Positions 12,537-25,445 of a DNA stretch of 64,000 nucleotides are shown one piece after another; positions within the stretch are counted from its first letter, which is position 1; each line of letters starts with the position of its first letter. The stretch comes from Plantago ovata (lineage: Eukaryota > Streptophyta > Magnoliopsida > Lamiales > Plantaginaceae), in assembly GCA_028274465.1 (NCBI GenBank), contig CM051458.1, positions 23,575,566 through 23,639,565 of the forward strand, given 5' to 3'. Below the pieces are notes generated by a model that saw only the letters and a list, made by a program, of their open reading frames with translations, did not search any database and had not been told where the DNA came from. The position numbers were made by a program, and so were the translations under genes.

Positions 12537-14876
12537 CTATAGGCTAAAACCATCTAAGAAGGTCTTAGCAATTACTTTTACGGCCGAGTTCATATTCTGG
12601 AGTATAGTATTATCATTTCTGCATCTTGTGCTATTTATAATTTTGAACCACTGGCTTCCTGGATCGCATGTGCTGTCTTTACTCAAGCATTTGCACTCAT
12701 TTGTGACGACGTTATTATCTGAGTCAACGTCCAAGCAAACTGTGCTGCCATCTTCAATTGTGGAAGATAGATGCATCTTAGAGTCTGAAAGAACATCCCA
12801 CTTTGAATTCTCTGTGCTGCAAATAAGACCTAGTTTTGCAGGTTCCCCCGACCCTTCTGCTTGTAGACAGAAATATGTTGCTTTTATCGTTAAGATTTTC
12901 TGTGGAGTATAGTCCCATGCTTCAGCCTCGGAGCATGGACCTAAAACCAAAGGCTCTAGCCATGACTTTCTCTTGACACAGAGGCCTGTCATTGGGTGAA
13001 AGAGTACTTTGTGTGGACGTGCTTCAGTGTATCTTGGTCCTGCAATTGAGAATGGAAAAGATATGAATCATATGATCATAGTCCGTATAGGAGGTTTGGG
13101 AGCTGGAGTTGTGTAAGATGAAAGATCATTTTACATCTATAAAGAACATAAAATCTTCAATATGATGTCAATTTGAAAAGGATTGGTGTACCTCTAAACG
13201 GATACTGGAGAGAAGATATCTTCTCGAGGAGGCTCTGGTTTCGAATTTCGCCCCAATTCCAATTGTATACTCCGTAGTACTCATTCATGCCAATCACCCC
13301 TTCTCTAAGATAGTAGCTCCCAGTAAGTGCCCACAACGCCCATTCGATATCCAACTCCGCAGCCCATCCCATTAAACAATTCAAATACCTATTGTCGTTA
13401 ACATTGGTGCCCCTAAAGTCCACCCCAAACTCACTTAGAAACAAGGGGTAACCTTTGTCCAACAGGAAACCAGCTTTCTTCATTATGCCATCCACCACCT
13501 GGCCACAAACTTGGTTTGGATTGCCTGTTTCCCATGACTTGCCATCGGAGAAACCATACCAATGCACCTCAAATACTGTCTTATTCGAGAAGCTCAAGAC
13601 CACCGGCTTATTCTGGAGAAATGAGAGATCTTTGTCATAGCTTAATCCAGATAAGATGACGAGAATGTTAGGGTTTGCAGCGTGCACTGCCTCAGCTCCT
13701 CTCTGCATGTACCTACTCATCGCATGTAAGAAGTGTAAGAACAAGGAGTGGTATATAGTCAGTTATGTGGAATTGATGGCAAACACTCTGTAGATTACCT
13801 GTACCAATCATTAACATTTTGTCTAGGCCCCCTGAGTTCATTTCTCAAGCTCATTGCAACAACATATTTGTTGTTTTTAAAAGTGGTGGCAACCTTGGTT
13901 AGTCCTTTTATCCATACATCAGGGTTGAAGTATTGATCTCCAAAGAAGCCGTTGCCGTCGAAATTACTGCAACACCAACCTGGCTTGCTTAGGTGATTGT
14001 CTAGTATGATCATCACACTGTTCTTTGCCAAACTAGCCACCACTGCCTGGGAAAAATATAATCTAAGTAGATGGCCCATGCAGTTGTCAAAGTTTTGATT
14101 GTGAAACAGTTTACTAGTCTCTTCTATTGATTGATTGATGGAAAATTGCTCTTTGTTTTATGGGTCAACATCACCACCATTATCCAAATTTATGATTCTA
14201 TTCTATGCTTATCTTCAATTGATGAAAGTGGCTGTGGTCATGTGGCTCTAATTTATTATTTGAAACAGTTTCTAAGGCAACCAAGATAATCTCTTAAATG
14301 TGGCTTCATCATATAATACTAGTTGTTGGCATGCATTAATCAAGAATGATTGCTTAGATAAGAACAAATGGAAGTACTAAAACAGAGCATAAAATAGACA
14401 AAAGGTACTAAAACACATCATAAAATATCATAATTAGCACAACTATCTTTTTCAAAAAGTAAAGGAGAATCAAGATGCTTTACTTGATAAGCATTGATGA
14501 GAGAAAGATCAACAATGGTTGGATTGTTTGCCTGAACGCCTGCGATGGATTCGATCAATCCCAAGTTCTTGAAAGACTGCCTCACAGTACGGGAGGCTAT
14601 TGTATCATTAGTGAACAAGAAAAGTGGCCATGTTAGCCTCACACAGTTAAACCCCATGTCGCGAATTTCTGCTGAAATCTCATCCACCGGCCTCTTGCTC
14701 AGCCCTTCTGCCACCACGACTTCAAGATGTGACGGCCAGTTGACGCATGCCAGCTTCACTCGTTTCCCTGACTCGTCAACTATCCACCGCGAGTTGGTGG
14801 AGAGTGGCTGTGCTGCAGTGAAGACGAAAAATAGCAGAGGGGAAACTAGGCAGAAGAAAGAGATGAACTTCCCCAT
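12537..14876 (-). CDS. Secreted glycosyl hydrolase family 5 protein with ricin-B-like tail
   Basis: Exons 14484-14876, 13799-14046, 13192-13712 and 12537-13039 join with GT-AG borders and in phase into 554 residues. A signal peptide covers about residues 1-22 (hydrophobic FFCLVSPLLFFVFTAA), so the product should be secreted, probably to the cell wall. The GH5 barrel follows: LACVNWPSH, a GFNCVRLTWP strand, the LDNH strand, the acid/base Glu201 in SLRNE, HWYGF at about 264, and the nucleophile Glu308 in LSEFG. Residues about 390-545 form a Cys-rich region like a ricin-B/CBM13 lectin fold (LCVKRK, FCLQA, VCLDV, QWFK). Plant proteins with this layout are annotated as cellulase-like GH5; the actual substrate is not established here, and beta-glucan or mannan are possible. 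All catalytic residues are present and no frame break is seen. Confidence 0.93.
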
Positions 14877-14917
14877 GTTTGCTCTGTTTATGCATAAAGA
14901 CTTCTTGACCCCTCTGT

Positions 14918-14925
14918 TATTTATA
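14918..14925 (-). promoter_or_regulatory. Candidate TATA box of the GH5 gene
   Basis: TATAAATA on the minus strand, about 42 bp upstream of the GH5 start codon. The spacing implies a very short 5' UTR, so it is only a candidate. Confidence 0.45.
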
Positions 14926-15727
14926 GGTTGTATGGTTCCATGATTGGATTGGTTTATGAGAAGATGGATGTCATTTTCATTGGTAAAACGTGTGATATCT
15001 TTTTATGCACACAAACAAATTTGTGTGCTAAATTTCTAAGAAAAGGCATGCTGTTATGGAGTCAAAGAAAAGCCATGTTGGCATAAACTTTGTCTTGAAT
15101 TATGTAGATAAATCTTTATTTCTTCGCTTATGTTTTCGTTGAGATTATATCTTAGTAACTCATGCTTTACTGCTTAAGCTACATGACCACTCAATAGAAG
15201 AGGCTTGGTTACACGCCAAGATATAGAAAAGGGAGATTGTAACCATGTCATAAAATAACTGTAGGTGGGGAAAAGGAGTAGTGGCAAACAGAGAGAGAAG
15301 CCAAGTAAGGTTATAACTTTTCTTGGAAGGAATCGTGTATGTTTGGAAAAACGAATTTGATAAATTATTTTTTAAAAATGTTTTACAAAGAGTAATTCTT
15401 TTAAATAAATCACTTTATTAACATTTATCACACACATACTTATTAAAAACAAACGGTCAAATAAGGTGAAATATTTATAAGGTGACTGATGATAAGGTTA
15501 CGCAATATACACACATAAACTTGTAATAAACTTGTAATTGTAATACGTGGAAGGCAACACATGCGCAACTAATTTAACGAGGCACCATCCGGCTCTTTGT
15601 AAATTGTAATTTTGTATAATTTGTGAACAAAAAATTTAACATTTTTCTACTTATATAATCCTCTTTTAATTTGTGAACAAGAAAAATATGATTCTGAACT
15701 TATAGTTGTTTCATGAGTGGACACTTA
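14926..15727. other. GH5 upstream region, no gene seen
   Basis: AT-rich sequence upstream of the GH5 gene, ending at the TTA target site of the large MITE. Nothing else recognised. Confidence 0.4.
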
Positions 15728-15868
15728 AGCTCTGTTCTCTTCGTCTGAACTGAACTTAACGGACCTGAACTGAACTGAAATGAAGAATTTTTTTTAGTAA
15801 TAATAATATTAGTAATAGTAATAGTAATAATAATAATATAATAATAATAATGATAATAATATTGTTAC

Positions 15869-15940
<72 letters not shown>

Positions 15941-16508
15941 GGTTATTATTTATTATCAACATTAAAAAATTATATACTTAAATCCTTTCCATTTTAAACT
16001 ATTTAAGTTGCCTTATATTTTTTTCGAATTTCGATCATAGAAAATAAACACACTTTAAAAAAATGAACTTGTACGGATTAACTTTGACTATAAAATATTT
16101 TTAAATTAAACTTTAACAATATATAATAAAAAAAAGACTATGAAATATATGTAATTTAATTTTATTATATGTTTTTTTATATGATTTAATAGCTATGTGT
16201 TATCAAAGTATATACAAAATCAAATCAATTACTAGTACTAGAATTCATAGATATAAACTATGTAAAATATAATTTTATTTTAATAATAATAAGAATTAAA
16301 ATAATAATAATAATAAAATGTTATTAAATTAAAAATCTAAATAAATTTAATGAACATGAACTGAACTGAACTGAACTTAATGAAGCTGAACTAAACTGAA
16401 CTTAATGAAGCTGAACTGAACTGAACTTAATAAAGCTGAACTGAACCTAAAGAGCCTGAACTGAACTGAACTTAAAATAATCAATTTTCAGACGAAGAGA
16501 GCAGAGCT
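15728..16508. mobile_element. Large Tourist-like MITE relative, 781 bp
   Basis: The ends AGCTCTGTTCTCTTCGTC (left) and its near-complement (right, GACGAAGAGAGCAGAGCT) match the MITE in PBB intron 1. Both are flanked by TTA (15725-15727 and 16509-16511). The subterminal parts hold many copies of TGAACTGAACTTAA. The centre is AT-rich with AAT/ATT runs. There is no ORF. Confidence 0.85.
15868..15940. repeat. ATT trinucleotide microsatellite inside the MITE
   Basis: About 24 near-perfect ATT units, preceded by degenerate AAT units at about 15797-15860. Together the two runs make an imperfect inverted pair within the element. Confidence 0.9.
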
Positions 16509-16569
16509 TTAATGTGTTCATGACTTGGTTGTTTGTAAATGACTTTGTGCAATATCCTGACTGTGATAC

Positions 16570-16870
16570 GACTACAAGAAAACAACTTTTTAGCGACGGA
16601 TCGCATCCGTCGCTAATAGGAGCGATCCGTCGCGATTTGGGCTTAGCGACGGATAATCCGTCGCTAAATAGGACGTCGCAGAAAGTGGCGTCGCTAAATA
16701 ATTTAGCGACGGATGAGCTTATCCGTCTATAAATTTAGAGACGGATAAATTTATCAGTCGCACATTTTGCGTTGACTGGGCAGCCCATGGTTTCTTCAAT
16801 TTAGCGACGGATGAGCTTATCCGTCTCTAAATTTAGAGACGGATAAGCTCATCCGTCTCTAAATCTGATC
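16570..16870 (+). mobile_element. CACTA transposon terminus (remnant)
   Basis: Begins with ACTACAAGAAAACAAC, one base short of the CACTACAAGAAAA end of plant CACTA elements. It is followed by many inverted copies of the TTAGCGACGGAT / ATCCGTCGCTAA subterminal motif. The same motif family lines both ends of the complete element at 31671-35565. I found no matching right end before 18548, so this is probably an eroded end. Confidence 0.75.
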
Positions 16871-16954
16871 TTTAAAAAAAATATGTTTCTTTTAATTTAT
16901 TTAATCTCCTACAATATAATAAAATATGAAAATATAATTTTTTAAATGCAATAA

Positions 16955-17024
16955 GGGGTGCTGCGAGAATCGAACTCGCGACCTCTCGCATTTTGCGAGA
17001 ATCATACCACTAGACCAAACACCC
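16955..17024 (-). tRNA. tRNA-Pro-like pseudogene with a 5-nt anticodon loop
   Basis: On the minus strand the D arm (TTGGTCTAGTGGTATGATT) and overall layout match plant tRNA-Pro. The acceptor stem pairs (GGGTGTT with AGCACCC, one G-U). The T arm is perfect (GCGAG, TTCGATT, CTCGC). The anticodon stem CTCGC/GCGAG is intact but encloses only AAAAT, where a functional tRNA has seven bases. No normal anticodon or U33 can be placed, so this should not translate. It lies just inside the eroded CACTA terminus. No poly-T terminator follows closely. Confidence 0.7.
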
Positions 17025-18548
17025 ATTTTTCTCATATTACACATAAATAATCGAGAAACAAACTAATAGAAAAACATACAATAATTAAAAAAAAAATTAA
17101 ACTCCAATAACATAGCAGCAATAAAGAAATACTACATAACACACATAAGGCTAAAACAACATAAACAAGAAAAAATGGATTGTGCTTCACTTACCCTATT
17201 GGAGGAAAAAGTTGCCAAAACCCGGGTTTTTTGCTTTAAAAAAGCTTATTTGCCACAAAAACATATATTACGAGATTCTTGGGCTTTTTCTGGACCTATC
17301 CGTTCTTCTTTTCTTTTCTGATTCCTATTATTGAAATTTGCCATGTTGCACTAAGTTACTTACGGATGTATGCATGCAGTCCAGGAAGACTTTGGGGTGA
17401 ACACCCATCCAAACAAGTAGGGTCAATACTTCAGCATTTTTTCCCTAGCATTTAGGAACCCAAAAATATTTCAGACAACAAGTGCTCTCCGAACCAAGCT
17501 AGATAGTTTCCGGCCATTGGCAATAAAAAAAGCCATAATGTGGAAGCATGAAGTGCCTGGTGACAATGATTTTAAGTGAAATATTAATTCACTTGTTCAC
17601 ACTAACTGATCCTTATGAAAAATTCTCACATATGGAGCATTGAATTTCTCTGTGTGGAGTTGTGTAATTCAAGCAACATACATACATAGTACACCATAGT
17701 GCAAAAGTGAGTATTTTAGTGAAGTAAAGCTTTGGCTCCCTGAAGAGTTAGGAAACGGAAAGTGGCTATTAGTGCATCGCATAGTGTGCTCTATTGATGA
17801 AAGAAGCGCACATCGGCACATGCACGTATGAACTTATATAGAGTATATCACAGATATTTAAAAACCTGAGTGTTATGTTAATCCATAAGCACAACTGCAC
17901 AAGAGAATATCAACTGAACTTCCACATACTAGAGTTATAAAGTACTGTTTGTAATAAGATATGTTTCAGAGCTAAACATTACTCTAAATATAAATCCTCA
18001 CCCACATTCAGGTCAACTTACAAATCAACTTCATGAATCTAACTCTATTTAATTAAGGGACCACTTGACTAATTTAGGCTAAATTAACTAAACAAACCTG
18101 GCTGGGAAAATTATAACAAAAATAAATTCATAAATATAGTCCAGTCTAGCCGCTTATTCCAGCCCTCACACTACGAAGCACAATGGCTGCATTATATGCG
18201 ATAGCTAAAATTATATAGGCTACTTACAAACTTAGTGTCTATGAAATAACATCTGTTAATTCAAATATATACTTCCAAGTCTAGAAGCAAGAAAAATGGC
18301 TTGTATTTGGAACACTACTCCGCACCCATATTCTTCTAGTAACATTTTTATTAAGTGTTCACTATAAATGAATTTGAATGCAGTAGTTTGCACAAGTCCA
18401 GGTTGGAGCCTTAGTTAACATAGGCTACTTAAACTGAAAACAGATATGTTAAAATTTAACACAACAGTAATAAGAAAACACCTAAGTACGTATAGCAAAC
18501 CTACCTCCTCGTGCACTGGAAACTTATAATCAAGAGGGTAGAGAGGAT
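17025..18548. other. Noncoding, probable decayed transposon sequence
   Basis: No ORF of note and no recognised gene. Because it follows a CACTA terminus without its partner, part of it may be the degraded interior of that element. It ends at the gypsy-1 LTR. Confidence 0.4.
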
Positions 18549-19660
18549 TGTAGACAAATAAAATTTGTCTAATTAAATTTAATATTTAAAATTATATATT
18601 AGAAGGAAAATACAATTTTCTAGCAAATTTTGGGAATTTTACAAAATTAAATTTCAAAATAAAGTTGTTAGATTATTTTCTAATATTTAAATTTAAATTT
18701 AAATATTTCACATACCAAATATGGAAGAATAAATTAAAATCTTGAATATTGGTAAATATATATGATTTAAATCAAATATAAATCATATATTATATATTAA
18801 TTGACCAATAAGATTACTCTATTTCCATCTCAAATATGGAAAGAGCTCTACTCCTCCACTATAAATAAGAGGAGCCTTCATTCATGCCAAAGACACAACT
18901 TGAATACATAAGAGAAGGAGCAAGAGCAAGAGCAAGAGACTAAAGAATTCTCTCAAGATCAAGTTTAGAGATTCAAGAGAAGATTCAAGAATTTCATCAA
19001 AGAGATTGAAGAAATCAAGCGTTTGATCCAAGAAGAAGTCGCAACGCACTTGGAGAAACGTTATTGAGAAGATCAAGCTCTACAAAGAAGATTAAATCCC
19101 AAGAAATTGAAGAAGTTCTTGGAGTTCTTCATCAAATTCAAGCGTAAAGCAACAATTGATTCAAGACCAAGCTAACAAGCCTTTGAAGAAACGTTATTGG
19201 AAGATCAGACTCCGCGAAGGAAGATCAAAATCCAAAGACTTGAAGAAATTCCAGCAAAGTTCTTGAAGTTCTTCATCGAATTGAAGAAAAGAAGCGTCAT
19301 TTGATTCAAGAATAAGCACAAAAGCCCTTGAAGAATCGTCCGTGAAGATCGTGATTCCTCTAAAGAAGACCGAGACTCACAAATTTACTAAAACCTAAGA
19401 CGAAGATCAAAGCGTTCTTCATGAAATTCATAAATCATTCAAGAAGTTCGTCATCGTTCATCACAAAAGTCATCAAGTTCGAATATTTGATTCGAGATAA
19501 AGCCGTGAAGCCCTCGAATTGACATTTTTCCTAAGTGAAGACTTTGAAGATCTAAGTTCGTCGCTTTGAAGATTAGAATCAGAGGATTAGATAGAGATTG
19601 TACTCCAAATTCATTCAAGAAATAAATAAAAATCAATTTGTGCAATTTTATTTGTTACAG
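18549..19660 (+). repeat. gypsy-1 5' LTR
   Basis: Starts TGTAGACAAATAAAATTTG and ends TTTGTTACA, immediately before the primer-binding-like site. It holds a TATA-like CACTATAAATAAGAGG near 18858. The downstream part is rich in AAGA/TCAAG-type sequence. The start is inferred from TG...CA ends and not from a second copy. Confidence 0.7.
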
Positions 19661-19729
19661 ATTTTTGGCACGCCCAGTGGGACCTCTCTACCTCTCATCT
19701 CTAGTCATTCTCAAAGTTGAACGATCAAA

Positions 19730-20595
19730 ATGGTGAACCGAAAAGGAGCCAAAACCACCTCAAATGTATCTGAAGATGTGAACTCGAAAGCCGATGATAC
19801 TTTGGCCCCGCATCTACATGCCCCTGAAGCCGTTTTAAAAGCGCTTGCTACAAGTACCAATGGAAAGGATGGGGATGAGGCCTCCGTGAGCAGCGGATCT
19901 CGAAACGGTTCTCCAGGTAAGAAGGATGCTGCCTTAGCATCTACAAATATGCTGGAAGAACGAATGGTAGCCCTAACCAAGGCCATGGACCGTCTCATGA
20001 AGCACGCTGAATACCAAGATTCAAAAATTGCTATGCTCATGGAGCGAGAGTCCAAGATTGAAAGGCTTTTAAGGAAGGAAACGGCTAAAACTAGCAAGGC
20101 TGGAGAGAAACGGCAAGAATGGTTCGACGACCATGATACGTCACACAAACATCAACCAAAAACACAAATGAAGTCCACCTATGAAGAGGTGCCACTTTCT
20201 TCCGACGGGATGATTCATGTTGATCAGTTGAGGGAATTCATCATGGGAACTCTAAATGAAAGACTTGATAGGAAATCAAAATCATCCTTCACATACAGCA
20301 AGCCGTATACACAGAGGATCGATAGCTTGAGGATGCCAGCTGGATATCAACCACCCAAGTTTCAACAGTTCGATGGCAAAGGGAATCCAAAGCAACACAT
20401 CGCACATTTTGTTGAGACATGCAATAATGCTGGGACTTTTGGCGACCATCTCGTAAATCAATTTGTTCGCTCACTCAAAGATAATGCATTCGATTGGTAC
20501 ACTGATTTGGAGGCTGGGTCCATTGACACTTGGGAACAGTTGGAGCAAGAGTTCCTTAACCGCTTCTATAGCACAAGAAGAACCGTTAGCATGAT
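19730..20595 (+). pseudogene. gypsy-1 gag, truncated by insertion
   Basis: An open frame from an ATG 45 bp after the primer-binding site to the copia-1 insertion, about 288 residues. Residues about 75-115 look coiled-coil (MLEERMVALTKAMDRLMKHA). From about residue 200 a retrotransposon Gag core is clear: PPKFQQFDGKGNPKQHIAHF, then the SLKDNAFDWYTDL and WEQLEQEFLNRFY blocks. Gag forms the virus-like particle of the element. The nucleocapsid and pol regions are missing because of the insertion, so no functional product is expected. The last few residues read into the copia LTR and are not Gag. Confidence 0.85.
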
Positions 20596-22152
20596 TGTTA
20601 GGAAACTTGTAATTTTGATGAGCAATTAACCATGCTAAATTAAGAAAAGTCCAGTAACTAGTACTCTTAAGGTCCATAGGAATTTAGAATTTTAAGGACA
20701 TTGTAAAAGAGGAACGTTTGCTGAAGACTTAGAGTAGGTGCTAGATAGGTTGGTTTTTTACCTCTTATGATGTATCTTGTTTTCTGAAAAGAAATACAAC
20801 CTATTGAAGCATTTGTTGATGATGTACTTTGTTTACACAAACAAACTATTGAAGCATTTAGAACCGTTCAGAAACTTGAAGATTTTGAAGATCTGAAGAC
20901 TAGAAGATTTCTGAAGACTGGTATCTACAAAGGCACATGTTGCTCAGAAGGTGGAAACTTCAGCAACAACATTGCATAAGTGAAAATCTAAACAACAGAG
21001 TAGGTTGTGCTTGCTGAAACTGAGACTGACCACTTGCTGATGAACATTTGTGATCTCTTGCTAAAAGTACTTATATTTGCGCTCCAATGTTACTGTTTGA
21101 ATTTCATTCAAATGAGCATTAAATGCAAAGCATGAACGCGAAGGACATGAAGACTAGAAGACAACAAAGGACGCTGTTGAAAGTACAAAAGTAAGATAGT
21201 GACATCTTAAGGAACAAAAGCCTTAGAATTTAAAATTCAAACGGCTCCTTATTTTCACTATAAATAGAGGTCATCCGACAAAGAGTTAAAGTGTGTCAAC
21301 AACGTGATCAAACTCTCACTTGTGCTTAAACTCACATACCCTTCAAATACTCTCTACTGCCATTGATCCGTTCCAAGACTTTAAGCTTGAAAAAGCTACT
21401 TGTGAAGAAGTAGAACTTACACGGCTAAGAAATTAGTTAAGTGTTCTTTCTTTCTTTCGAACAAGAACAAGTATTGACACCAGAAACAATCAAACATGTT
21501 TACTGCAAAGTATTCAAAGTTTTGTTTCTTAGATTACTTGTTGTAACTGAATAAATTATAATTAAGTTATCTCATCCCAAACCTCTCTAACTGAAAATAC
21601 ACCCTTTCAGGCGTGATATTCAGGGGGAACTTAATCAAGCATAGTGTTGCTGATTAAAAGTCCCAAGTTTGGTGGAGAACAAGGTTTCGTTCTCTAGTTA
21701 GGTTGGAAACGAAGCAAGTGTGCTTTGGTTTCTGTTTGGATCGCTCTAGATAGGTGTTGTAAGGAACCTCAAACTTATCTTAGTGGATTCTGTCCTAGAA
21801 AGGACAAAGTGGATTAGTTGAGAGATTACGCCACTCTCAGATACCACTATAAAAAGTGTTTGTGTGATTTACTTACTGCATTTAGTTTTCAGCAAAGCAT
21901 ATCTATCTGTACACAGTCACTCACTTCACTTGCTGAAACTATCACTTATTGACAAAGCACTTATTGTATCAAAGACTTCCCTAATTTTAAGTATTAGGAA
22001 AACTAGTTATTGAGAAGTAACTTGGGCTTGCTGAGAAAGTTAAGTATCAGCAAACTCATTACTGAAAAGTAATAAGTACTTGCTGAGAAAGTTTTTTGAA
22101 AAGACTATTCACCCGCCCTCTAGTCTTTTCTTGTTGTTTAAAGGGACCAACA
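20596..22152 (+). repeat. copia-1 5' LTR
   Basis: 1557 bp, TGTTAGGAAACTTG to GGGACCAACA. Near-identical copies occur at 58638-60270 (plus) and 48673-51119 (minus). A TATA box (CACTATAAATAGAGG) lies near 21258. It lacks one copy of a roughly 50-80-bp internal duplication around GTATTTTATTTTCTG that both other LTRs have. Confidence 0.93.
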
Positions 22153-22167
22153 AGTGGTATCAGAGCT
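22153..22167 (+). other. copia-1 primer-binding site
   Basis: AGTGGTATCAGAGCT directly follows the LTR end. TGGTATCAGAGC is the standard plant copia site complementary to initiator tRNA-Met. Confidence 0.9.
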
Positions 22168-22177
22168 GGAGGTTCTT

Positions 22178-25100
22178 TAATAAGGTTTGCTGGTGGAAGC
22201 TCTGGTTCTACAAAAGGCTATGGTGACATGAAGTTAGGATGCATTACCATTACGGGAGTTCTTTATGTCAAAAATCTTAAGTTTAATCTTTTCAGCATGA
22301 GTCAGTTTGCTGACAAAGGATACTTCATCAAAATCAAAAGTGATGAATGTAAACTTATAGATTTCGAGACAAAGAAGGTTATTATGATTGCAAGAAGATC
22401 AGGAGGCTTGTACACTGTAGATTGGCCTTCAGCAATCATTGAAAAATGCCTTGTCTCAGATCACGTTGCCTTGCTGAAAAAGCATGGTTATGGCATAAAC
22501 GAACAAGTCATCTAAACTTCAAGACGCTGAATAAGCTGTCTAAAAAAGCACTTGTAGTTGGATTATCTAAGGTTACTTTTAAGAAGGATGATGTTTGCAA
22601 TGCATGTCAGCAAGGAAAGCAAATAAAATCTTCTTTCAAGAACAAGGCAGTACCGTCAACTACAAAACCTTTACAACTCTTGCACATGGACTTGTTTGAA
22701 TCTTCTTCAACAAGCTATGCTGGTAAGAAGTATGGTCTGGTGGTGGTAGATGACTATTCAAGATTCACTTGGGTAGTATTTATCAAGCACAAATCTGAAA
22801 CAAGGACTGAAATACCTAACTTGCTGAATAAGCTTGAAGTCATGAAAAATGACAAGGTAAAAGTCATAACGACAGACCATGGTACTGAGTTTGTAAACCA
22901 GTACATAACTGAGTATTGCACTTCAAAAGGCATACAACATCAGTTATCCTCAGTAAGGACACCACAACAAAACGGTGTTGCTGAACGGAAGAATCGTACC
23001 ATAAAAGAAGCCGCAAGAACAATGCTTGCTGACAATGAAATAAGTGAGGCTTACTGGGTTGAAGCGATTAATACCGCCTGTTACACTCAAAACATATGTT
23101 TGATTACTAAGGAATACAACAAAACTCCATATGAGTTGTTTGTTGGAAGGCCTCCTAATATCACTCATCTAAGAGTATTTGGTTGTAAGTGTTTCGTTCT
23201 TAATAACGGTAGAGAATACCTAAGAACATTTCAACCAAAGGCAGACGAAGCGATATTTCTTGGTTACTCCTTGCATAGTAAAGCTTATAGAGTTTACAAC
23301 AAAAAGGCACAAAAGATCGAAGAATCAGTGCATGTTGTATTCTACGAAAAGACACAAGGAGTGCCTGCTGAAGAAGAAATATCAGAATGTATGAAAAAGT
23401 TAATCATACATGAGCAAAGAACTGAATCTGATGCTAGGCAAATCAAGTCAATTGAACTAAATGATGATTCTGACAATGACTCTCCTCCCCCAAGTCATGA
23501 CAAGATAAATATAGTTCACGACAAAGAATTTCCAGCAAAAGACGCAGTTGCTCCGGAAGTTGCTGAAACTACGCAACCTCCCGTGCCTGCTGATGAGTTA
23601 CCACAATCTAGCAATGCTGAAGAAGCAGTTGCTGATGAACCAATCTCATCAGAGACACAAAATCCCAGTAGTACTGAACAAGTACATGTTGAAGAGTCAC
23701 ATGCTGATAAGCAAACATATCCAGATCCAACGAGCAGAAAATCTGTTAACAAATGGATTAGAGATCATCCCTCTATGGATATGATTGGTGATATTGATAA
23801 ACGCCAAGTGAATAGATCCAAAGTTTCTGCTACTCATGGACTTGCTGAAGAAGCAAATGTCGTAGAAGTAGAATCATTGTTCTCTTGCTTTGTTTCAGAA
23901 ATTGAACCTAAAACCATAGAAGAAGCTTTAAAGCATTCTGAATGGATCAAGGCAATGCAAGAAGAACTGGATCAATTTGAAAGGAACAAAGTCTGGAAAC
24001 TTATACCACTTGCTGAAGGCAAGAAAGCTATTGGTACAAAGTGGGTGTTCAAAAACAAGCTGAGTGAGTCTGGTGAAGTAACAAGAAACAAAGCACGCTT
24101 AGTTGCTCAAGGTTACTGTCAGACTGAAGGATTGGACTATGATGAGTCTTATGCACCAGTTGCAAGATTGGATGCAATTAGGCTTTTCTTGGCCTTTGCT
24201 GCTCACAATGACTTCATTGTTTACCAAATGGATGTTAAAAGTGCATTCTTGAATGGTGAACTTGCTGAATAAGTCTACTTAGAACAACCCCCTGGCTTTG
24301 AACTTCCCTCAGAAACCAAGATGGTATACAAGCTTCAGAAAGCTGTATATGGTCTAAAGCAAGCACCAAGAGCTTGGTATGATACCTTGGCTAAGTTCTT
24401 GCTGGATAATGGTTTCAAGAAAGGTGAAGTTGATAAAACCTTGTTTACCATGAACCATGATGGTAAAATACTCTTAGTTCAAATTTATGTGGATGACATA
24501 ATTTTTGGATCTAAGGACAAGCAACTTTGTGATGATTTTGCCAAACTCATGACAAACAAATTTGAAATGAGTATGATGGGAAAATTGAATTATTTCCTAG
24601 GATTGCAATTCAAGCAACTCAAAGATGGAATATTCATAAATCAAGCAAAGTATGCGAAAGAAATGCTCATAAAGTTTAGGATCAAAGAGGAAGAGAAACC
24701 TGAAAAGATCCCTATGAGTGTTGGTACCAAATTGGGCTATACTAAAGTAGATAAAAGTGTTGAAGAACACAAGTATAGGAAGCTCATTGGTTCCTTGTTG
24801 TATTTAACAGCAAGTAGACCTAACATTCAGTATGCTGTTTGTGTGTGTGCAAGATTCCAATCTGATCCAAGAGAATCACACTACAAAAAGGCACTTAAGA
24901 TACTGAAATATGTCAAAGGTACAGTCAATGTTGGATTATGGTATCCTAAAGATTCTGGACTTGAATTGGTTGGTTATTATGATGCTGATCATGGAGGATC
25001 AACTCTTGATAGAAAAAGTAACTCTGGAACTTGTCAGTTTTTGGGTACTAGATTAATATCATGGTTCAGCAAGAAGCAAACCTGTGTTGCCAATTCATCT

Positions 25101-25436
25101 ACTGAAGCTGAGTACATTGCAGCTGGTTGTTGCACAACTCAAATCCTATGGATTCAACAACAATTAAGAGATTATGGTATTTCTGCAAAGAAAACACCAA
25201 TCTTTTGTGATAATACGAGTGCTATTGCTATCACGCAAAATCCTAAGTTTCACTCAAGGACCAAACACATTGATATTAGACATCATTTCATTAGAGATCA
25301 TGTGGAAAAGGGAGATATTGAGGTTGTCAAAGTAGGTACTGATGATCAACTTGCTGACATCTTTACCAAGCCCCTACCAGATAATAGATTCGCAATGCTA
25401 AGGTATAACCTTGGATTGATTGAATTACCTCAATAA
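22178..25436 (+). pseudogene. copia-1 pol (protease end, integrase, RT, RNase H), broken
   Basis: Starts within the protease/pre-integrase region, because sequence up to there is deleted. A 1-nt deletion near 22465, seen by comparison with copia-3, shifts frame inside the GAG-pre-integrase zinc region ([10 protein letters not shown]...CNACQQGK). The integrase core follows ([27 protein letters not shown]). A TAA at 24270-24272 interrupts the frame before the RT (VYLEQPPGFE, KAVYGLKQAPRAWY, catalytic YVDDIIFGS). The RNase H region (STEAEYIAA, DNTSAI, KHIDIRHHF) ends at 25436. Three defects make an active polyprotein impossible. Family: Ty1/copia, SIRE/Maximus-like by the 3' ORF and the sequence match to copia-3. 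Confidence 0.92.
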
Positions 25437-25445
25437 AGGATACAG

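Larger units (their letters stand above)
18549..20595 (+). mobile_element. Ty3/gypsy-type element (gypsy-1), 5' part
   Basis: An LTR at 18549-19660, a primer-binding-like site at 19667-19685 (TGGCACGCCCAGTGGGACC) and the first part of a gag ORF are present. It is cut inside gag by the LTR of copia-1 at 20596. The rest must lie beyond the nested insertions and is not in the window. Confidence 0.85.

Noticed and set aside
15756..15962. Asn-rich minus-strand ORF
   Set aside because: It is a translation of the ATT/AAT microsatellite in the MITE.
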